A DNA stretch of 64,000 nucleotides from Desulfobacter curvatus DSM 3379 (lineage in GTDB: Bacteria; Desulfobacterota; Desulfobacteria; Desulfobacterales; Desulfobacteraceae): NCBI RefSeq assembly GCF_000373985.1, contig NZ_KB892924.1, forward strand, positions 20,050 to 84,049, written 5' to 3'. This document shows positions 1 through 9,073 of the stretch, in pieces. Positions within the stretch are counted from its first letter, which is position 1. Every line of letters starts with the position of its first letter. Below the pieces are notes generated by a model. That model ran no database searches. It saw only the letters and a list, made by a program, of their open reading frames with translations, and was not told the DNA's origin. A program made the translations under genes and the position numbers.

Positions 1-437
1 GCATCGTAACAAAGCTGGATTCCGAAATGTACCCCTTTGAATTTAAAGACCTGTGTATCATTTCCATAGCTGAAATAAGGTGCCTCAAATGGGGACAAAT
101 GAATTTTTCTGTATCGGGCCACAGGCTGACCCGGGCGAAACACCAGATGCGTGGCATAGATTTTTCCCGAAGCCGCCTTTTCAACAAGTCCGGTTAGTAT
201 GGCGATCTTGTGATTATTTGCAAGCCGGTTCAGTTCATCCATCCATATGGAATCAAGGGCAACAGCATTGCTTAAATCTGCCGGGGCATAACCCGTCAGG
301 TTCATTTCAGGGAACACAACAAAATCACAGTGTTGCCGGGCTGCAGCAGAGACATGTTTGACCGTTCGGTCAAGATTATACGCAAACCGGTTCACAGGGC
401 AGTTTTGAATGACCAGGGCCACACGGATGTTTTGCAT
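1..437 (-). CDS. Nitrilase-superfamily C-N hydrolase, N-terminal part (runs off the left edge)
   Basis: About 145 codons are present from ATG at 437; the rest lies outside the window. The Glu-Lys-Cys triad of the carbon-nitrogen hydrolase superfamily is visible: Glu44 in FPEMNLTGY, Lys111 in YRKIHL and Cys143 in QLCYD. These enzymes hydrolyse amides or nitriles through a cysteine thioester; the substrate cannot be told from this half. A Shine-Dalgarno AGGTG lies five bases before the ATG. It is downstream of the siroheme decarboxylase gene on the same strand, 34 bases away, so co-transcription is possible. Family is clear from the triad; exact enzyme is unknown. Confidence 0.85.
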   Translation of the reverse strand, partial: MQNIRVALVIQNCPVNRFAYNLDRTVKHVSAAARQHCDFVVFPEMNLTGYAPADLSNAVALDSIWMDELNRLANNHKIAILTGLVEKAASGKIYATHLVFRPGQPVARYRKIHLSPFEAPYFSYGNDTQVFKFKGVHFGIQLCYD

Positions 438-471
438 GATGACACCTACGATAAATTAATAGTATAGTAGG

Positions 472-924
472 TCAGACTTTAAAATTGGCCGCTATTTTAA
501 ATACATGGGTGGCCGGCAGATTGAGAATTTCGGTCACTCCGGTTTTCTGTGAAATAGTTTCGAGGCTTTCTTTAATTTTTTCAACTGAGGGTGCAATAAA
601 TGTGAACCAGATATTGTATTGATGGTCCCTTTGATAATTATGGGTGACGCCACTGAAACTATTAACGGTCGTGGTGAACAACTCAATTTTGTCGGGGGCC
701 ACCCGGGCGGCGCAAAGGGTGGAGTAAAACCCCAGGCGATCAGGACTGAAGTTTCCGCCTATCCTGCGGATAATCAGCTCTTGTTTCATCAGCTCAATTT
801 CATTTATGAGCTGGTCTTCACTTAGCCCCAGTTCTTCGGCCAGGATTTTGTAGGGCCTTGGATGAATTGGGAAATCGGCCTGGATCCGGTTAAGTATGTT
901 TTTGCTTGTCTGGTCTTCTATCAT
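472..924 (-). CDS. Siroheme decarboxylase subunit, AhbA/AhbB type (Lrp/AsnC fold)
   Basis: The 150-residue protein has an N-terminal winged-helix segment (about 8-60) and a C-terminal RAM-like domain of the Lrp/AsnC family. The stretch GVTHNYQRDHQYNIWFT (about 93-109) matches the signature of AhbA/AhbB, which decarboxylate siroheme to 12,18-didecarboxysiroheme in the alternative haem pathway of sulfate reducers and archaea. The normal enzyme is an AhbA-AhbB heterodimer; only one subunit is in the window and I cannot say which. A plain Lrp-type regulator is less likely because of the HNYxR and YNxWFT residues. It lies between dsrC and the nitrilase gene on the minus strand. Confidence 0.8.
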   Translation of the reverse strand: MIEDQTSKNILNRIQADFPIHPRPYKILAEELGLSEDQLINEIELMKQELIIRRIGGNFSPDRLGFYSTLCAARVAPDKIELFTTTVNSFSGVTHNYQRDHQYNIWFTFIAPSVEKIKESLETISQKTGVTEILNLPATHVFKIAANFKV

Positions 925-1079
925 TGGGTGGAAAATGTCCGAATTTGTAAGTATAACTGTGTAGATGTTTGATCCAGTGCCTTAGATTTGTCTATTTGGG
1001 ACTGCGTAGCATACTTAATGTTATGTGAGCAGGACAAAATAGGCAAATATGAGGTGCTGGTCGAACATGTACGAAAAAC

Positions 1080-1112
1080 AAAGGCCCTGTTTAGTTTGTA
1101 AACAGGGCCTTT
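1080..1112 (-). terminator. Intrinsic terminator after dsrC
   Basis: A perfect 13-bp inverted repeat (AAAGGCCCTGTTT / AAACAGGGCCTTT) with a 7-base loop lies 34 bases past the dsrC stop. On the minus strand it is followed by a T-rich run (TTTGTTTTT), the usual shape of a rho-independent terminator. It separates dsrC from the siroheme decarboxylase gene. Confidence 0.85.
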
Positions 1113-1146
1113 ATCAATTTAAGTTAAAAACTTAAAATATTTTTAA

Positions 1147-1464
1147 CTATACACAACCGGTCGGTTTCGGAAGGCCGGCCATTTTGCAGGCTCCTTTACC
1201 AGGTCCGGAGGGGAACAGTTCATAAATGTGTTTCAGTTTGAACTTGGTGAGCTTGGAAAGAACACGAACCATGGGAGCGATACCGTTTTTCTCGTAGTAG
1301 TCCTGGAGAACTTTAACGAGCTGCCAGTGTTCGTCAGTCATCTCATCAATGCCTTCCTGGCCTTTTACGTACTCGACCCATTCTTCATTGTACATATTGT
1401 AATCAAGAAGAAATCCGTCTTCATCTATTTCGAATGTTTTCCCGTTAAACTCAAGTGTTGCCAT
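1147..1464 (-). CDS. dsrC: DsrC, sulfur-carrier partner of dissimilatory sulfite reductase
   Basis: The 105-residue length is typical of DsrC (TusE/DsrC/DsvC family). The C-terminal arm ends GACKMAGLPKPTGCV with the two conserved cysteines: the penultimate one and the one 11 residues before it. DsrC receives sulfite-derived sulfur from DsrAB as a trisulfide bridging these cysteines and passes it to the DsrMKJOP membrane complex. The start is fixed by AGGAGG seven bases before ATG. It is monocistronic, with its own promoter and terminator, and dsrAB is not in the window, as is common in sulfate reducers. Confidence 0.97.
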   Translation of the reverse strand: MATLEFNGKTFEIDEDGFLLDYNMYNEEWVEYVKGQEGIDEMTDEHWQLVKVLQDYYEKNGIAPMVRVLSKLTKFKLKHIYELFPSGPGKGACKMAGLPKPTGCV

Positions 1465-1564
1465 TGAATCAATCCTCCTAAAAAAGTTTGTTATAACTGC
1501 TCGTTTAACCTATCTTAAGACAAACCGTCTTCACTATCAAAGTCACCATTACAATTGGAGACAT

Positions 1565-1593
1565 ACCTTATCTCAGCATTGAAGCCTTGTCAA
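1565..1593 (-). promoter_or_regulatory. Sigma70-type promoter of dsrC
   Basis: On the minus strand a consensus -35 TTGACA (1588-1593) is followed after 17 bases by -10 TAAGGT (1565-1570). This predicts a start near 1558 and a leader of about 95 nt. The leader holds a small inverted repeat AAGAC/GTCTT (1517-1531). A near-consensus promoter fits the high expression known for DsrC. Confidence 0.7.
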
Positions 1594-1812
1594 TAAAGAA
1601 TAGCCGACGTTCGGTAAAAAAAACGAAATGGCCGAACCCTGCGTGGTTATTGCTCTTTTGGGCTTCGTTAATCTGTATTAAGTACAGAACCCGGCCCGTC
1701 CTTGCACACTGGTTTTTCCTGTTAGATCGCTTTAGATGAAAACTTTAATTAATTCTCATTCTCTAAGAATCGTGATATAGAACGATTCGTTGAATATTGT
1801 CAACCTCAGTTT

Positions 1813-1905
1813 ATGTGAAAGTATCAATAAGTGGCTACATTACTTTCATGTTTTGTTGTGGGTTGAGCCTGGGTGCTGATAGCCCAGGTCTGCCCCTGGC
1901 CGTTA
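1813..1905 (+). repeat. Dispersed structured repeat, copy A
   Basis: First hairpin: TGAAAGTA (1816-1823) pairs with TACTTTCA (1841-1848), extended by two G-U pairs and one A-T. Second hairpin: GGGTTGA-CTGG pairs with CCAG-TCTGCCC around the loop GTGCTGATAGC, then GCCCCTGGCCGTTA. Nearly identical over its full length to copy D at 14242. It lies 36 bases upstream of miaA in the same direction, in a 477-bp gap that otherwise holds only the dsrC promoter. Confidence 0.85.
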
Positions 1906-1941
1906 GTATAATAACCCATCGGAAAACAAAATTATTTTTGT

Positions 1942-2853
1942 ATGACAAAAATTATTACCATATGCGGCCCCACAGGCATCGGGAAAACCGGCTTTGCCAT
2001 TGCCCTGGCCCGGGAACTGAACGGCGAGGTCATTGGTGCAGATTCCATGCAGATCTACAAATATATGGACGTTGGGACTGCCAAACCCGATGAAAGGGAG
2101 CGGCAGCTTGCCGTACACCATCTGGTTGACTTCCTTGATCCGGCAGATAATTTTGATGCGAAAAGATTTACACTTTTGGCGGACCAGGCCATTGCCGACA
2201 TTACACAACGGGGCAAGGTGCCTGTGATTGCCGGTGGGACAGGGCTTTATATCAGGGCCTTAATTCATGGCCTGTTCAGAGGGAAACCTGCTTGCCCGGC
2301 AACCCTTGATAAATTGAATCAAACCCTTGAAGAAAAGGGCGGGCGGGCACTGCATGAGCAATTGACAAAATGTGATCCAAAGGCAGCAGAAACGATTCAT
2401 CCCAATGACGGATTCAGAATTGTAAGGGCCCTTGAGGTGTTTTTGACCACGGGGGTTCCCATTTCCCAGCGTCGGCAGACCCACGATTTCAAATCAGATC
2501 GGTACCAAAGCCTCACTTTTGGTCTTCACATGGACCGAAAACTGTTATATGACCGGATTAATCAGCGGGTGGATATCATGATGTCCCAGGGGCTGCTTGA
2601 CGAGGTTAAGAATCTTGTGACCCAGGGGTATTCCCTGGAATTGAAATCTATGCAGTCCATCGGCTACCGGCATATGGGGATGTATATAAAGGGAGAAGTT
2701 ACCCTTGAAGAGGCGGTCCGGCTGCTTAAACGCGATACCCGCCGGTATGCCAAGCGGCAGTTCACCTGGTTTAAAAAGGAAAAGGATTTGATCTGGATTG
2801 ATGCCAAAGAGGTAGAAAAAGCCATTGAAACAGCAAAAGATTTTTTGAGATAA
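1942..2853 (+). CDS. miaA: tRNA dimethylallyltransferase
   Basis: This 303-residue enzyme adds the dimethylallyl group to A37 of tRNAs that read UNN codons. The P-loop GPTGIGKT (about 9-16), the DSMQIYKYMDVGTAKP segment and the GGTGLYIRAL motif are diagnostic of MiaA; length is normal. The C-terminal RRYAKRQFTWFKKE is also typical. No good Shine-Dalgarno is visible before the ATG; the upstream region is AT-rich and directly follows repeat copy A. The next gene starts 90 bases downstream, so the two may be co-transcribed. Confidence 0.96.
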   Translation: MTKIITICGPTGIGKTGFAIALARELNGEVIGADSMQIYKYMDVGTAKPDERERQLAVHHLVDFLDPADNFDAKRFTLLADQAIADITQRGKVPVIAGGTGLYIRALIHGLFRGKPACPATLDKLNQTLEEKGGRALHEQLTKCDPKAAETIHPNDGFRIVRALEVFLTTGVPISQRRQTHDFKSDRYQSLTFGLHMDRKLLYDRINQRVDIMMSQGLLDEVKNLVTQGYSLELKSMQSIGYRHMGMYIKGEVTLEEAVRLLKRDTRRYAKRQFTWFKKEKDLIWIDAKEVEKAIETAKDFLR

Positions 2854-2943
2854 TACTCTCATATTGATAATGTTTGTCTCTGTTAAGGAGAAGGTTTTAA
2901 TCAACAATCCCTCCCCCCACCAAAAAAACAAGATGGTAGTTTT

Positions 2944-4515
2944 ATGACTTACGCAAAACACATAAAATTTGTAGTTTCTGTTTGTAGTATAATTGCGCTT
3001 ATTTTTTTTACCGGATGTTCCAAGCATGCTATCCCAGTTTCCTCTTCCAAGCCGTCCCGTATGCCGACAGACAAAACCGTACCCCGGCAGACAACTGTCC
3101 CGGAGCTTATCAATCAGGCCCGGATTTTAAGTGATCAAGGGGCTGTTCAAGATGCTTTGCTCCTCTACAATCATGCCTTTGATCTCGCTCAACGGCCCGG
3201 GGCCGGCCATGATGCAGTTTTCAAAACGATTATTCTTGATGATGTTGAAAAATTTTTATCAAAAATAGATCCCGAGGAGATTCAAAAATTTTCGAGAATC
3301 AAAAATCTTTCCATTCCCCCGGATCTTTTCGACTATTGGGCGGGGTACAAATTTGCCCGGATAGGAGATTCTGACAATGCTGCAAATGTTTTGAATGCAT
3401 TTCTTGAAAAATATCCCAATCATCCCAAAACCGAGTGGGTAAAGGGACTTTTGGCAAATCTGGGCTCCATCGTCTTTAATAAAAAGAAGATCGGGGTCAT
3501 CCTGCCCATGTCCGGCAAGTATAAGCTCTACGGCCAAAAGGCCATGAGGGGTATAGAGCTTGCCCTTGCAAGGCTTTCTGAATCTGGTATTAAAGATTTA
3601 AGCATTGAGGTCAAGGACAGTATGTCGGATCCTGAACATGCTGCCAGGTGTGTGGACCAGCTTGGAAAAAACAATGTTTTTTCCATTTTAGGGCCCATTC
3701 TCGCTTCAAAACAAGCGGCTGATAAAGCCCAGGTCCTTGGTATTCCCATGATGGCACTGACCCAGAAAACAGAATTTCCCCAATATGGAGATTATATATT
3801 CAGCAATTTTATAACCCCTGAAATGCAGGTTCAGGCGCTGGGCAGCTATGTTTTTCATGAACTGGGATTGACAAGAATGGCTGTCTTATATCCGGATGAC
3901 AACTATGGAAATCGTTATATGCAGGTGTTCAGACAGATGGTTGAGCAGTTTGACGGCCAATTAACGGCGGCCCAGGTGTATGACGGTAGTCAAACTGATT
4001 TTTCAGCTTCCATTAAAGAGTTGATCAGGAATACACGGCTACGTTTCCAGGCATTGTTTATCCCGGATTCAGTGTCCAGGATCAATTTGATACTCCCCCA
4101 GCTTGTCTATCATGACGCCAAGGGCTTTACTTTGTTAGGGACCAATCTGTGGCACAAGGACAGCCTTTTAAAAGAGACTAGAAGGTACAATAGAAACGCC
4201 GTAATCTGCGACGGATATTTTTCCGGCAGTGCCAATCCTGAAACCGTATGGTTTGATAGGGCGTTCCAGGATTTATACCAGGAAAGGCCCGGCTTTCTTG
4301 AGGCCATTGCCTATGATTCGGCCCAGATTCTCTTCACGGCAGCCAATGCCGATGACGTTGATTCCGGAAGGCGACTCAAGGATGTTCTGCAGGGGCAATT
4401 CATATTTGACGGGGCCACCGGAAGCACTCGTTTTGACAAGACCGGCACCCCGCACAAGAGGTTGTTCTTGATTACCATAAAGGATGATCAGTTTATGGAA
4501 ATCAACACCCGTTAA
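2944..4515 (+). CDS. LpoA-like lipoprotein (periplasmic binding-protein fold, PBP activator family)
   Basis: The 523-residue protein has a lipoprotein signal peptide with lipobox FFTGC (lipidated Cys25). Next comes a helical, TPR-like region (about 45-170, with QGAVQDALLLYNHAF and DNAANVLNAFLEKYPNHPKT). The remainder is a type I periplasmic-binding-protein fold beginning KIGVILPMSGKYKLYGQKAMRG. This order is that of LpoA, the outer-membrane activator of penicillin-binding protein 1A, and of related ligand-binding receptors. Whether it binds PBP1A or a small ligand cannot be told. Its last 14 bases overlap the end of the convergent pfk gene. Confidence 0.75.
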   Translation: MTYAKHIKFVVSVCSIIALIFFTGCSKHAIPVSSSKPSRMPTDKTVPRQTTVPELINQARILSDQGAVQDALLLYNHAFDLAQRPGAGHDAVFKTIILDDVEKFLSKIDPEEIQKFSRIKNLSIPPDLFDYWAGYKFARIGDSDNAANVLNAFLEKYPNHPKTEWVKGLLANLGSIVFNKKKIGVILPMSGKYKLYGQKAMRGIELALARLSESGIKDLSIEVKDSMSDPEHAARCVDQLGKNNVFSILGPILASKQAADKAQVLGIPMMALTQKTEFPQYGDYIFSNFITPEMQVQALGSYVFHELGLTRMAVLYPDDNYGNRYMQVFRQMVEQFDGQLTAAQVYDGSQTDFSASIKELIRNTRLRFQALFIPDSVSRINLILPQLVYHDAKGFTLLGTNLWHKDSLLKETRRYNRNAVICDGYFSGSANPETVWFDRAFQDLYQERPGFLEAIAYDSAQILFTAANADDVDSGRRLKDVLQGQFIFDGATGSTRFDKTGTPHKRLFLITIKDDQFMEINTR

Positions 4516-5827
4516 ACAGTGAATTTTGGCCGGTGGATTCAAGAACCGACTGCCACAGCCTGCCTGACGGATCCATTTTTTTGCGTCGTCCGGCCGAGGC
4601 ATCCATGGGTACATGGACATAATTATTATTCCAGAAGCTGATAAGCAAATTGGTTTTTCCGGCCATGCCCGCATGTACGGCATCCCTTGCCAGAAGCCCG
4701 CAGAACACCGAGTCATTGGCATTGGCAGGCAAGCTGCGGATAATGTAGGATGGATCAATGTATTTCAAAGAGATGGGGATATCTTTGGATTTAAAATAAT
4801 CGCTGATTTCTGACTTTAAGAATAGACCAATATCCTTGAGCTTCACGTTGCCCGATGCATCATGCTCGATATCCTTGTCTTCAAAAAAATTCTGACCGGC
4901 TCCTTCGGCCACAATGATTACTGCATGTTTTCTAAGGGCCAGACGCCGCTCTATAGCGGCTAAAAGTCCGTTTTCCCCATGCAGCAGGATCTGCTCTTCG
5001 GGGATGAGCACAAAATTGGCATCAGGTTGGGCAAGGGCGGCCGTGGCTGCCAGAAATCCGGAATACCTGCCCATGAGCTTGATCAGGCCGATACCGTTGG
5101 GATAGGCCTCGGCTTCGTTATGGGCGCCCTTGATTGCCAGGGTGGCCACGTCTACGGCTGAATCAAAGCCAAAAGAACGGGAAACCAGAAAAATATCATT
5201 ATCAATGGTTTTTGGAATACCAACCACGGAAATCTTCAATCCGCGGTTTAAAATTTCATCTCCAATGGACTTGGATGCCATCAATGTCCCGTCCCCCCCC
5301 ACCATGAAAAGCAATCCCACTCCAATACGTTCCAGGCAGTCCACTATTTCCCCGATATCCTGTCCACCCCGGGAAGAGCCCAGCATGGAGCCACCTGTGT
5401 TCTGAATGCCTGATACTCGTTGGGGGTTCAGCTCAATTAATTCATGGCCGAATTTGTGGATAAAACCCTGGAGCCCATGGCGGATACCATAGATGGTTTT
5501 AACACCATACACATGATATAATTCAAGCACTAACGACCGGAGAATGTCGTTTAACCCCGGGCACAGCCCTCCACAAGTGACCACTGCACACTTGAGTTTG
5601 CTGGGGTCAAAATAAATCTTCTCCCGGGGGCCTGCCTGTTCAAAACTGAGTATTTCATCTGCCTTGGCTCCGGCCACACGGTCAACCCTGACATCAACGC
5701 TGATTCTGTATTCATCTTTCATGAAACGGGTTTTACCGTCACAGGCCAACCCCTGGGAAATCAGTGGAGATGGAATCCGGGCAGGGCCTAAAACGGGAAT
5801 GGTCGTATTGATGTTCATGTCTTTCAT
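4502..5827 (-). CDS. 6-phosphofructokinase, atypical (PPi-PFK-like lineage, predicted ATP-using)
   Basis: The 441-residue protein phosphorylates fructose 6-phosphate. The motif GGDGT (177-181) has Gly where pyrophosphate-dependent enzymes have Asp, predicting ATP as donor, while PKTIDND (205-211) keeps the Lys typical of pyrophosphate enzymes. This mixture is known from plant and trypanosome ATP-PFKs. An N-terminal extension of about 75 residues precedes CAVVTCGGLCPGLN. The ATG overlaps the stop of the upstream kdsD-like gene as ATGA, indicating one operon. Family is certain; the phosphate donor is inferred. Confidence 0.88.
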   Translation of the reverse strand: MKDMNINTTIPVLGPARIPSPLISQGLACDGKTRFMKDEYRISVDVRVDRVAGAKADEILSFEQAGPREKIYFDPSKLKCAVVTCGGLCPGLNDILRSLVLELYHVYGVKTIYGIRHGLQGFIHKFGHELIELNPQRVSGIQNTGGSMLGSSRGGQDIGEIVDCLERIGVGLLFMVGGDGTLMASKSIGDEILNRGLKISVVGIPKTIDNDIFLVSRSFGFDSAVDVATLAIKGAHNEAEAYPNGIGLIKLMGRYSGFLAATAALAQPDANFVLIPEEQILLHGENGLLAAIERRLALRKHAVIIVAEGAGQNFFEDKDIEHDASGNVKLKDIGLFLKSEISDYFKSKDIPISLKYIDPSYIIRSLPANANDSVFCGLLARDAVHAGMAGKTNLLISFWNNNYVHVPMDASAGRRKKMDPSGRLWQSVLESTGQNSLFNGC

Positions 5828-6900
5828 TGATTCCCTCCATTAAATTTAAAGGTTCCCTTTCCCAAGATATCGTGGAGATGCAGCAACCCTTTAAGGCAGC
5901 CGCTCTCCCCAAGGATAGGCAAAACCGTAATTTCATATTTTTCCATTAAATTCAAGGCATCATACAGATAAGAATCGGGGAACAGGTGTCTCGGGGAGCG
6001 GGTCATTATCTCGTCTACAAGAAGGGTGTCGGCTGTACCTCCCCCCTTTGCAAGCCAGTGCCGGACATCTCCGTCTGTAAGTATTCCCATAAGTTTATCA
6101 GTCGAATCAAGAACAAAAACAGCGCCCAGGCGGTGGGTATCCATACAGGCAAGGGTCTGGGCCATAGTGGTGCCTGTTTGTACAAAAGGCACGCTTGATT
6201 TTTCAAGCATCAGTTCGCTGACCTTGCCTGACAGGCGCTGCCCCAATGCACCTCCGGGATGGGAGCGCATGAAATCGGCTTTTTTAAAATTTTTCTTTTT
6301 TATCAGGGCCACGGCCAGGGCATCCCCCATGGCCAGCTGGGCTGTGGTTGAGCAGGTCGGAGCCATATTCAAGGGGCAGGCCTCTTTTTTTACACCGGTG
6401 TTTATGATCATATCACAGAATCCTGCCATGGCGGATTCAGGCTTTCCCGTGAAACCCGCTATCTTACAGCCTACCTCCCTGATTACGGGTAAAAGCTGGT
6501 TGAGTTCTCCGGTCTCACCGGAATTTGAGATGGCAATGAATATGTCATTTCGGCTGACCATGCCAAGGTCCCCGTGAACGGCTTCAACCGGATGAAGAAA
6601 CATGGCATTTGTGCCTGTGCTGCTTAAGGTGGCGGCAATCTTTCTTCCGATTAAACCCGATTTTCCGATGCCTGAAATAATGACTCGTCCTTTGGCGCTA
6701 AAGATTGCATTAACAAGGGTTTGAAAATCCGTATCTAATTTTTCAATAAGGTCCAGAAGGGCCTGGGCTTCCATTTTCAGAACTTGAACAGCGTCGTCTA
6801 TGATCATTGGTTTTTCCGGATTACTATTATTGGACTGGATGTGGTTAAGGTTATGGGATCTCACGATTTCATCGTTATACATCAGAAAAGATCTGCCCAC
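5824..6900 (-). CDS. kdsD: Arabinose-5-phosphate isomerase (KpsF/GutQ/KdsD family)
   Basis: It interconverts ribulose 5-phosphate and arabinose 5-phosphate, the first step to KDO for lipopolysaccharide. A SIS domain (about 60-200, with ISGIGKSGLIGRKIAATLSSTG, HPVEAVHGDLGM and ISNSGETGE) is followed by two CBS domains (about 225-355), the standard order. I chose the GTG at 6900 because AGGAG lies eight bases upstream; an ATG at about 6882 is the alternative. It is the first gene of a two-gene unit with pfk. Repeat copy B lies about 130 bases upstream in the same direction. Confidence 0.92.
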   Translation of the reverse strand: MGRSFLMYNDEIVRSHNLNHIQSNNSNPEKPMIIDDAVQVLKMEAQALLDLIEKLDTDFQTLVNAIFSAKGRVIISGIGKSGLIGRKIAATLSSTGTNAMFLHPVEAVHGDLGMVSRNDIFIAISNSGETGELNQLLPVIREVGCKIAGFTGKPESAMAGFCDMIINTGVKKEACPLNMAPTCSTTAQLAMGDALAVALIKKKNFKKADFMRSHPGGALGQRLSGKVSELMLEKSSVPFVQTGTTMAQTLACMDTHRLGAVFVLDSTDKLMGILTDGDVRHWLAKGGGTADTLLVDEIMTRSPRHLFPDSYLYDALNLMEKYEITVLPILGESGCLKGLLHLHDILGKGTFKFNGGNQ

Positions 6901-7033
6901 AAGAGATAGCTCCTAAATATACCATAGAACAAATATGTGTTTAAAAATAATTAGTTGACAATTAAAGTGGCATTATGATAGTTGGTTACGGTTTATTTAT
7001 TCCGGTTTATATCAAACCCGGATTTATTTTATT

Positions 7034-7124
7034 TAACAGCCATGGGTAAACCTGGTCTATCAGCACCCAGACTCAGCCCACAACAAAAGTTGAAAGATCT
7101 GTGTTAGTTACACAGACTTTCTTA
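7034..7124 (-). repeat. Dispersed structured repeat, copy B
   Basis: Read on the minus strand, the 5' hairpin is GAAAG-TCTGTGT ... ACACAGA-CTTTC (7092-7121, one bulged base). The conserved core follows: GGGCTGAGTCTGG, loop GTGCTGATAGA, CCAGG, CCCATGGCTGTTA. Its 5' hairpin belongs to the TCTGTGT type shared with copies C and F. It sits upstream of kdsD in the same orientation and upstream of the divergent PxxKW gene. Confidence 0.85.
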
Positions 7125-7179
7125 TGAAATTAAATACCTAATGACTAAGGTAATATAACAATAAAACAGGAAGACGATT

Positions 7180-7452
7180 ATGATTTGTACAACTGTTAGA
7201 GAAGGCCAGGATTGTGTATTCATGACAGCCCAGGGCTGCAGCTATAACGAAGGCAGCTGCCTTCCCATCATTGATGAATGCAAAGGCTGTCAGAGAAGTG
7301 GAGAATTTCCCACCGGCGTTTACTGCACTGCTGCGCCTGATCCCTCTTTGAAATGGAAAAACGGCAACTGCAACATGGCCACCCATGTTAAAACCACCAC
7401 CGAAACCAAAAAACAGAAACTTAACCCTATCAAGGCATCCAAACGAAGATAA
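7180..7452 (+). CDS. PxxKW-family cysteine-rich protein
   Basis: A 90-residue protein with nine cysteines in the first 66 residues and the motif PSLKW, which names the PxxKW cysteine-rich family of sulfate-reducing and related deltaproteobacteria. The tail is Lys/Arg-rich (about 70-90). Cysteine spacing (CxxC in ECKGCQ, others scattered) suggests metal or cluster binding, but no function is established to my knowledge. AGGAAG precedes the ATG at proper spacing. It appears monocistronic, with a terminator starting 23 bases after the stop. Confidence 0.75.
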   Translation: MICTTVREGQDCVFMTAQGCSYNEGSCLPIIDECKGCQRSGEFPTGVYCTAAPDPSLKWKNGNCNMATHVKTTTETKKQKLNPIKASKRR

Positions 7453-7474
7453 CGCAACCGATTCAATGCACGTA

Positions 7475-7530
7475 AAAACTCTGCAGTTTTCCTTGGACTT
7501 CCTTAGGCCTGGCTGCAGGGTTTTCTTTTT
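7475..7530 (+). terminator. Intrinsic terminator after the PxxKW gene
   Basis: Outer arms AAAACTCTGCAG (7475-7486) and CTGCAGGGTTTT (7513-7524) pair with one G-U pair around a 26-base loop, and TTTTCTTTTTT follows. The loop is long but the T tract is good. Confidence 0.65.
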
Positions 7531-7590
7531 TCAGGTGCCAATATTCATTTTATTGAATTTGGAGAATACTTTAATTTAACAGGTTAAATC

Positions 7591-8904
7591 ATGAACCCCA
7601 ATGCCCAGGAATTGAATAACACCATTAAACAGGCTACGCCCCATGTATATGAAATGCTCTCTGATATGGGAAAGAGACTGTTTTTCCCCGAAGGAATTTT
7701 AACACAGAGCGCTGAAGCAAAGATAAAGGCGGACAAAATCAACGCCACCATCGGCATCGCAAAGCAGGGCAGTTGCGTTTTAAGTCTTTCTTCCGTGACA
7801 AAATACATTACAGAAATTGAACCGGATGATTATCTGCCTTATGCTTCCTCATTTGGGCTTCCGGAACTCCGGGAAACATGGCTTAAGAAAATGTATGTTA
7901 AAAATCCGTCACTTGAGGGCACCGTCCTTAGTATGCCCGTGGTCACATCCGGCATCACCCATGGGGTTTCCATATTTTCGGACATGTGGGTAAATGCCGG
8001 GGATGTTATTGTCGTGCCGGACATGACATGGGGCAACTACAACATGATCTTCCGTGTTCGCAATCGTGCCCGGTTTGTTACGTACCAATCCTATGACGAC
8101 GCACTGACCCACTTTAACCTGGATGATTTCGAGCGTGTGGTCAGGGAACAGGCGGCACTTAACGATAAAATTATTATCATGCTGAATTTCCCCCACAACC
8201 CAACCGGGTATTCCTTGAACGATAATGAGGCGTTGCGTGTTGCAGAAATCCTCATTGATGTGGCCCAAAAGGGCACCAATGTTGTGGCAGCCTGTGATGA
8301 CGCTTATTTTGGGTTGTTTTTTGAACCGGAAACATTTAAACAGTCTTTGTTTGCCAAAATGGCCGGCAGAACGAATCGGCTTTTAGCCGTTAAACTCGAC
8401 GGACCCACCAAGGAAGATTATGTCATGGGCTTAAGAACCGGGTTCGCCACTTACGCGGTTGCCGCAGATGCCAACCTTGAAGGGGTGTATGAGGCTCTGG
8501 AAAAAAAGACGGCCGGATGCATCCGGGGCAATATCTCAAACTGTTCTCATTTAAGTCAGACCATTCTTTTCAAATCCATGGAAGATGAAAATTACGAGCG
8601 TTTTAAGCAGGAAAAGTTTGACCTGCTTAAATCCCGGGCCATGGCCATTAAAGAGGTACTCAAAGATCCTAAATATGCGAGTGGATTTGATGTTTATCCG
8701 TTTAATTCTGGCTATTTTGTGTGCATCCGTGTTAAAGGCGTGAACGCAGAAGATTTAAGGCTTCATCTGCTTGACAACTATGGTACCGGTTTGATCTCCA
8801 TTGGAGAAGACAATCTTCGGGTGGCGTTTTCATGTCTGGAAGAAAAAGATGTAAAAACTTTATTTGACATTATTCTCTCAGGGATCAATGATTTAAGAAA
8901 ATAA
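7591..8904 (+). CDS. PLP-dependent aminotransferase, class I/II fold
   Basis: A 437-residue fold-type I aminotransferase. Visible landmarks are the substrate-side YASSFGLPELR, the NFPHNPTGY motif with the conserved Asn, the CDDAYFGLFFE segment with Asp and Tyr contacting PLP, and a candidate Schiff-base lysine in LLAVKLDGPTK. MGLRTGFATY holds the Arg near the phosphate. Substrate is not predictable. The Shine-Dalgarno is weak (CAGGTT). It stands alone, with 138 bases before and about 170 after. Confidence 0.85.
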   Translation: MNPNAQELNNTIKQATPHVYEMLSDMGKRLFFPEGILTQSAEAKIKADKINATIGIAKQGSCVLSLSSVTKYITEIEPDDYLPYASSFGLPELRETWLKKMYVKNPSLEGTVLSMPVVTSGITHGVSIFSDMWVNAGDVIVVPDMTWGNYNMIFRVRNRARFVTYQSYDDALTHFNLDDFERVVREQAALNDKIIIMLNFPHNPTGYSLNDNEALRVAEILIDVAQKGTNVVAACDDAYFGLFFEPETFKQSLFAKMAGRTNRLLAVKLDGPTKEDYVMGLRTGFATYAVAADANLEGVYEALEKKTAGCIRGNISNCSHLSQTILFKSMEDENYERFKQEKFDLLKSRAMAIKEVLKDPKYASGFDVYPFNSGYFVCIRVKGVNAEDLRLHLLDNYGTGLISIGEDNLRVAFSCLEEKDVKTLFDIILSGINDLRK

Positions 8905-9073
8905 AATTTTTTTATGGCATATGACAAAAGGCTCTAAAAATATGGAGGTAATATTGGCGTTAACCTGAACCGGAAATTTAAAATATCCGGATAATCCCGG
9001 CGGTCAAAAATAGATTGGGCCTGATCTTCGGCAGATGACGATTTTGCCGGGACAAGTGAGGCAGGGCACAAAA

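Noticed and set aside
6955..6979. A plus-strand promoter TTGACA...TATGAT upstream of the PxxKW gene
   Set aside because: The spacer is only 13 bases, too short for a sigma70 promoter.
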